This document shows positions 8,163 through 10,166 of a DNA stretch of 10,166 nucleotides, piece after piece. The DNA is from Candidatus Luteimonas excrementigallinarum (GTDB lineage Bacteria > Pseudomonadota > Gammaproteobacteria > Xanthomonadales > Xanthomonadaceae). A program made the position numbers and the translations under genes. Where the stretch lies: the NCBI GenBank assembly GCA_019115725.1, contig DXCY01000032.1, positions 1 to 10,166 on the forward strand, read 5' to 3'. Below the pieces are notes generated by a model. That model made no database searches. It was not told the DNA's origin and was given only the letters and a program-made list of their open reading frames with translations. Position 1 is the stretch's first letter. Each line of letters starts with the position of its first letter.

Positions 8163-8254
8163 CGGGACTCCTGGATCGTGGGCAAGGCTGCGACACCGGC
8201 AGGGCCGGATGGGCGAGAATGGCGCCAGGCAGCGGACTTCCAAAGGATAATCCA
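8163..8254. promoter_or_regulatory. Divergent darP/pmbA intergenic region
   Basis: This 92-bp gap separates the divergent starts of darP (minus) and pmbA (plus), so it must hold the darP promoter and very likely one for pmbA. The best minus-strand sigma70-like pair is TTGGAA (plus coordinates 8238-8243) and CATTCT (8216-8221) with a 16-bp spacer, a 4/6 and 3/6 match that would give a leader of about 45 nt before darP. No convincing pair is visible for pmbA. The region assignment follows from gene orientation; the hexamers are weak guesses. Confidence 0.45.
8242..8247 (+). promoter_or_regulatory. Ribosome binding site that decides the pmbA start
   Basis: AAAGGA lies 7 nt before the TTG at 8255 and is the clearest Shine-Dalgarno sequence near the pmbA 5' end. 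It supports the TTG over the in-frame ATG at 8219, which has only a weak GGA upstream and would place this purine tract inside the coding region. Confidence 0.65.
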
Positions 8255-9619
8255 TTGACGACCCCCACCTCTGCGCCCGCGCAGACCGATGACAGTCTGG
8301 AGCGGCTGGCACGCCTGGAAGCACTGGCCGGACGCCTGCTACAGGCCTGCAGCGCCGCCGGCGCCGACCAGGCCGAAGTGAGCTGTTCCGAAGAGCGCGG
8401 CCTGAGCGTGAGCGCGCGCATGGGCGAGGTGGAGACGGTGGAAGCCACCCGCGACCGCGGCATCGGCGTGACCGTGTATTTCGGCCAGCGCAAAGGCAGC
8501 GCCAGCACCGCCGATCTGCGTGAGGACAGCCTGCAGGCCACGGTGGAACAGGCCTGCGCGATCGCCCGGGTGACCGAGCCGGACCCGGCTTCCGGACTGG
8601 CCGATGCCGCGCGCATGGCCACCCGGCCGCTGGAACTGGACACCTGGCATCCCTGGGCGCTGGACGCGACCCGGGCAGTTGAACTGGCGCTGGCCTGCGA
8701 AGCGGCGGGCCGGGAGGATCCGCGGATCACCAATTCCGATGGTGCCTCGGTGGGCAGCGCGCAATCGCTGGGCGTGTACGCCAACAGCCACGGTTTTGTC
8801 GGCGCCGAGCGCGACACCCTGCACAGCATCTCCTGCGCGCTGATCGCCGGTCGCGGGGAAGCCATGCAGCGCGCCGGCTGGTACAGCATCGGCCTGGCCG
8901 ACACGGACCTGGAGCCGGCGGCGCAGATCGGCCGCCGCGCCGCGGAGCGGACGCTGGAGCGACTGGATCCGCAGACCCTGCCCACCGGCGAATACCCGGT
9001 GCTGTTCGACGCGCCGGTGGCGCGCTCGCTGATCGGTCACCTGCTGGGCGCGGTCTCCGGCGGGGCCCAGTACCGGCGCTCCAGCTTCCTGCTCGACAGC
9101 GTGGGCGAGCGCCTGTTTCCCGAATGGTTCGCGCTGCGCGAGCAGCCGCACCTGGTGCACGGCCTGCGCTCGGCTTGGTTCGACGCCGAAGGCGTGGCCA
9201 CCTGTGATTCCGCGCTGGTGGAAGGCGGCGTGCTCCAGCGCTATGTGCTCGGCAGCTATTCGGCCCGGCGGCTGGGCCTTGAAAGCACGGCCAACGCGGG
9301 CGGCGTGCGCAACCTGCGGGTGGCGGCCAACGCGGGCGGGCAGGACGAACTGCTGCGCGGCATGGGCCGCGGCCTGCTGGTCACCGAGCTGATGGGGCAG
9401 GGCGTGAATCCGATTACCGGTGATTACTCACGAGGCGCCGCCGGCTTCCTGGTGGAGAACGGTGAAATCGTGCATCCGGTGGACGGCATCACCATTGCCG
9501 GCAACCTCCGCGACATGTTCAACGGCATCGAGGCGGTGGGGAGCGATATTGATCCGCGCTCGCACATGCGCACCGGTTCGATCCTGATTGGCCGGATGAC
9601 GATCGCCGGAACCAGTTGA
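8255..9619 (+). CDS. pmbA: Metalloprotease subunit PmbA/TldE
   Basis: A 454-residue partner of TldD (E. coli PmbA/TldE has 450). TldE lacks a zinc motif and shapes the substrate channel of the heterodimer; in E. coli the pair matures microcin B17 and degrades CcdA. Seen: QAEVSCSEERGLSV in the N-terminal domain, ITNSDGASVG in the middle, GAVSGGAQYRRSSFLLDS (about 265-282), SYSARRLGLESTANAGG, and the best-conserved block MGQGVNPITGDYSRGAAGF (380-398) followed by VENGEIVHPVDGITIAGNL. No HExxxH is present, as expected. The TTG start is preferred because of the AAAGGA 7 nt before it, because it gives the N-terminus MTTP and a length nearer the family. The alternative ATG at 8219 adds 12 residues (466 in total) and is what a gene caller favouring ATG would choose. 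The gene is divergent from darP and on the same strand as tldD, from which it is separated by darP, so it probably needs its own promoter. Confidence 0.95.
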   Translation: MTTPTSAPAQTDDSLERLARLEALAGRLLQACSAAGADQAEVSCSEERGLSVSARMGEVETVEATRDRGIGVTVYFGQRKGSASTADLREDSLQATVEQACAIARVTEPDPASGLADAARMATRPLELDTWHPWALDATRAVELALACEAAGREDPRITNSDGASVGSAQSLGVYANSHGFVGAERDTLHSISCALIAGRGEAMQRAGWYSIGLADTDLEPAAQIGRRAAERTLERLDPQTLPTGEYPVLFDAPVARSLIGHLLGAVSGGAQYRRSSFLLDSVGERLFPEWFALREQPHLVHGLRSAWFDAEGVATCDSALVEGGVLQRYVLGSYSARRLGLESTANAGGVRNLRVAANAGGQDELLRGMGRGLLVTELMGQGVNPITGDYSRGAAGFLVENGEIVHPVDGITIAGNLRDMFNGIEAVGSDIDPRSHMRTGSILIGRMTIAGTS

Positions 9620-9696
9620 CGGTTTATGCTGTACGCGCTGCGGCCCAGGGGGCGCCGCGATACATATCCACAACATCATCCTGCAAGGGGAACACC

Positions 9697-10053
9697 ATGA
9701 ACGATCCAGTCAACAGCGCCGGCCAGGCCAGCCAGGACGACCGCAACATTGCAATGCTGACCCACCTGTCATGCATCATCTTCAGCTTCATCGTGCCGCT
9801 GGTGGTGTGGCTGGTCCACAAGGACAAGGCCGACAAGGGCTTCGTTGTGGACCAGGCCAAGGAAGCGCTGAACTTCCAGATCACGCTGGTGATCGGCTAT
9901 GTGATCGGCACCATCCTGACCGTGATCCTGATCGGCGCGCTGCTGAACATTGCGCTGTGGATCGCCTGCGTGGTGCTGAGCATCATCGCCGCCATGGCCG
10001 TGCGCAACGGCGAGACCTATCGCTATCCGTTCGCGCTGCGACTGATCAGCTGA
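9697..10053 (+). CDS. DUF4870 small membrane protein
   Basis: A 118-residue inner-membrane protein recognised as DUF4870, a widespread family without an established function. Seen: a hydrophilic N-terminus (1-17), a first hydrophobic helix (about 18-40, starting IAMLTHLSCIIF), the basic loop HKDKADKGF, the signature VDQAKEALNFQ (51-61), two further closely spaced hydrophobic segments (about 60-81 and 82-102), and the typical ending NGETYRYPFALRLI. The ATG at 9697 has AAGGGG 6 nt upstream; the frame is open back to a TTG at 9616, but that part is not hydrophobic and lies outside the family. It starts 77 nt after pmbA on the same strand, so co-transcription is possible; I find no convincing promoter in the gap. 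A strong hairpin 20 nt after the stop ends the unit. What it does for the cell cannot be told from sequence or neighbours. Confidence 0.92.
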   Translation: MNDPVNSAGQASQDDRNIAMLTHLSCIIFSFIVPLVVWLVHKDKADKGFVVDQAKEALNFQITLVIGYVIGTILTVILIGALLNIALWIACVVLSIIAAMAVRNGETYRYPFALRLIS

Positions 10054-10057
10054 TCAG
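10042..10057. repeat. 16-bp perfect palindrome across the DUF4870 stop codon
   Basis: CTGATCAGCTGATCAG is its own reverse complement and contains two TGATCA palindromes in tandem. It covers the last three sense codons in part and the TGA stop (10051-10053). As RNA it could fold only into a stem without a proper loop, so a DNA site or a chance result of the Leu-Ile-Ser codons is more likely than an RNA element. Confidence 0.6.
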
Positions 10058-10073
10058 CACCGGTTGATTCCGG

Positions 10074-10105
10074 CGGGCGGCGCGCATCATCGTGCGCGCC
10101 GCCCG
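10074..10105 (+). terminator. GC-rich hairpin terminator after DUF4870
   Basis: CGGGCGGCGCGCA (10074-10086) and TGCGCGCCGCCCG (10093-10105) form a perfect 13-bp stem around the loop TCATCG, 20 nt after the DUF4870 stop. The following bases (GTTCTGTGCATT) are only moderately T-rich, so it is a strong stem with a poor U-tract. Its place between two apparently converging stop codons suggests it serves both directions. It is the strongest hairpin I noticed in the window. Confidence 0.75.
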
Positions 10106-10116
10106 GTTCTGTGCAT

Positions 10117-10166
10117 TCAACGGGATCGGTCCGCGGTATTCCGGTCCAGGCGGTCCAGGCGGTCCA
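10117..10166 (-). CDS. Possible C-terminal end of a convergent gene (partial)
   Basis: Read on the minus strand from the right edge, one frame gives 15 residues, DRLDRLDRNTADRSR, and then TGA (complement of 10117-10119), 12 nt beyond the terminator stem. The charged, polar composition and the stop beside a hairpin suit the end of a protein entering from the right. The fragment is too short to identify, and the two other minus-strand frames are also open here, so this is a tentative call. Confidence 0.35.
   Translation of the reverse strand, partial: DRLDRLDRNTADRSR
10143..10166. repeat. 9-bp tandem repeat at the right edge
   Basis: GGTCCAGGC occurs twice in full (10143-10151 and 10152-10160) followed by GGTCCA before the window ends, with no mismatch. 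Because the unit is a multiple of three, changes in copy number would keep any reading frame. In the proposed minus-strand gene it encodes repeated Leu-Asp-Arg. The full length of the array lies outside the window. Confidence 0.8.

Noticed and set aside
8246..8251. GATAAT as a -10 box for pmbA
   Set aside because: It matches the consensus well but overlaps the AAAGGA ribosome-binding site just before the start, and no -35-like hexamer lies 16-18 bp upstream (CGCCAG).
7722..8258. Plus-strand open frame (178 residues) opposite darP
   Set aside because: It overlaps darP completely, and the DarP frame has family motifs, a good AGGAG site and the expected length; the plus-strand frame has none of these.
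8163..8324. N-terminal extension of DarP to 8324
   Set aside because: It would run across the pmbA start and lacks a ribosome-binding site; the ATG at 8162 has AGGAG at the right distance and matches the family N-terminus.
9616..9630. TTGACG and TATGCT as a promoter for the DUF4870 gene
   Set aside because: Each hexamer is fair alone, but they are only 3 bp apart. No -10-like sequence lies 16-18 bp after TTGACG, and TATGCT has no -35 partner.
6068..9696. A hidden small peptide substrate or RiPP precursor for TldD/TldE
   Set aside because: The gaps are at most 92 bp, and none holds a small open frame with a ribosome-binding site or the Cys/Ser/Gly-rich core of known substrates.

Overview
The window is a GC-rich stretch of housekeeping chromosome from a gammaproteobacterium. 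The gene set, the protein sequences and the strong GC bias at third codon positions suggest the Xanthomonadaceae/Lysobacteraceae (a Stenotrophomonas, Xanthomonas, Luteimonas or Pseudoxanthomonas-like organism). The family placement is from memory of similar loci; the genus cannot be decided here. I see no phage, transposon, integron, CRISPR or toxin-antitoxin signature, and no change in base composition that would suggest transfer.

Layout, left to right. Bases 1-95 hold no gene I can support. A plus-strand run follows: maf (yhdE-type nucleotide pyrophosphatase, 96-716), rng (RNase G, 713-2203, overlapping maf by 4 nt), yhdP (giant AsmA-like envelope protein, 2225-6067) and tldD (metalloprotease subunit, 6147-7598). 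This is the E. coli order yhdE-rng-yhdP-tldD. Next comes darP/yjgA (50S ribosome biogenesis factor) on the minus strand (7620-8162), convergent with tldD and divergent from pmbA/tldE (8255-9619), which encodes the second subunit of the TldD/TldE protease. A small DUF4870 membrane protein (9697-10053) follows, closed by a strong hairpin terminator. The right edge probably catches the C-terminal end of a convergent minus-strand gene whose last codons contain a 9-bp tandem repeat.

How the genes work together. TldD and TldE form one heteromeric metalloprotease, so this locus joins two blocks that are separate in E. coli (yhdE-rng-yhdP-tldD and yjgA/pmbA). RNase G and DarP both act on ribosome maturation (16S 5' end and 50S assembly respectively). 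Maf hydrolyses non-canonical or surplus nucleotides. YhdP belongs to the envelope proteins that carry phospholipid from inner to outer membrane. DUF4870 is a small membrane protein of unknown function.

No undescribed system is evident: every sizeable stretch is explained by a known conserved family, and the gaps (21, 79, 21, 92, 77 and 63 bp) are too short to hide one. The points worth a second look are small: start-codon and translation-signal oddities at pmbA and tldD, an Asp-to-Gly change in a Maf motif, a 16-bp palindrome across a stop codon, and the repeat at the right edge.
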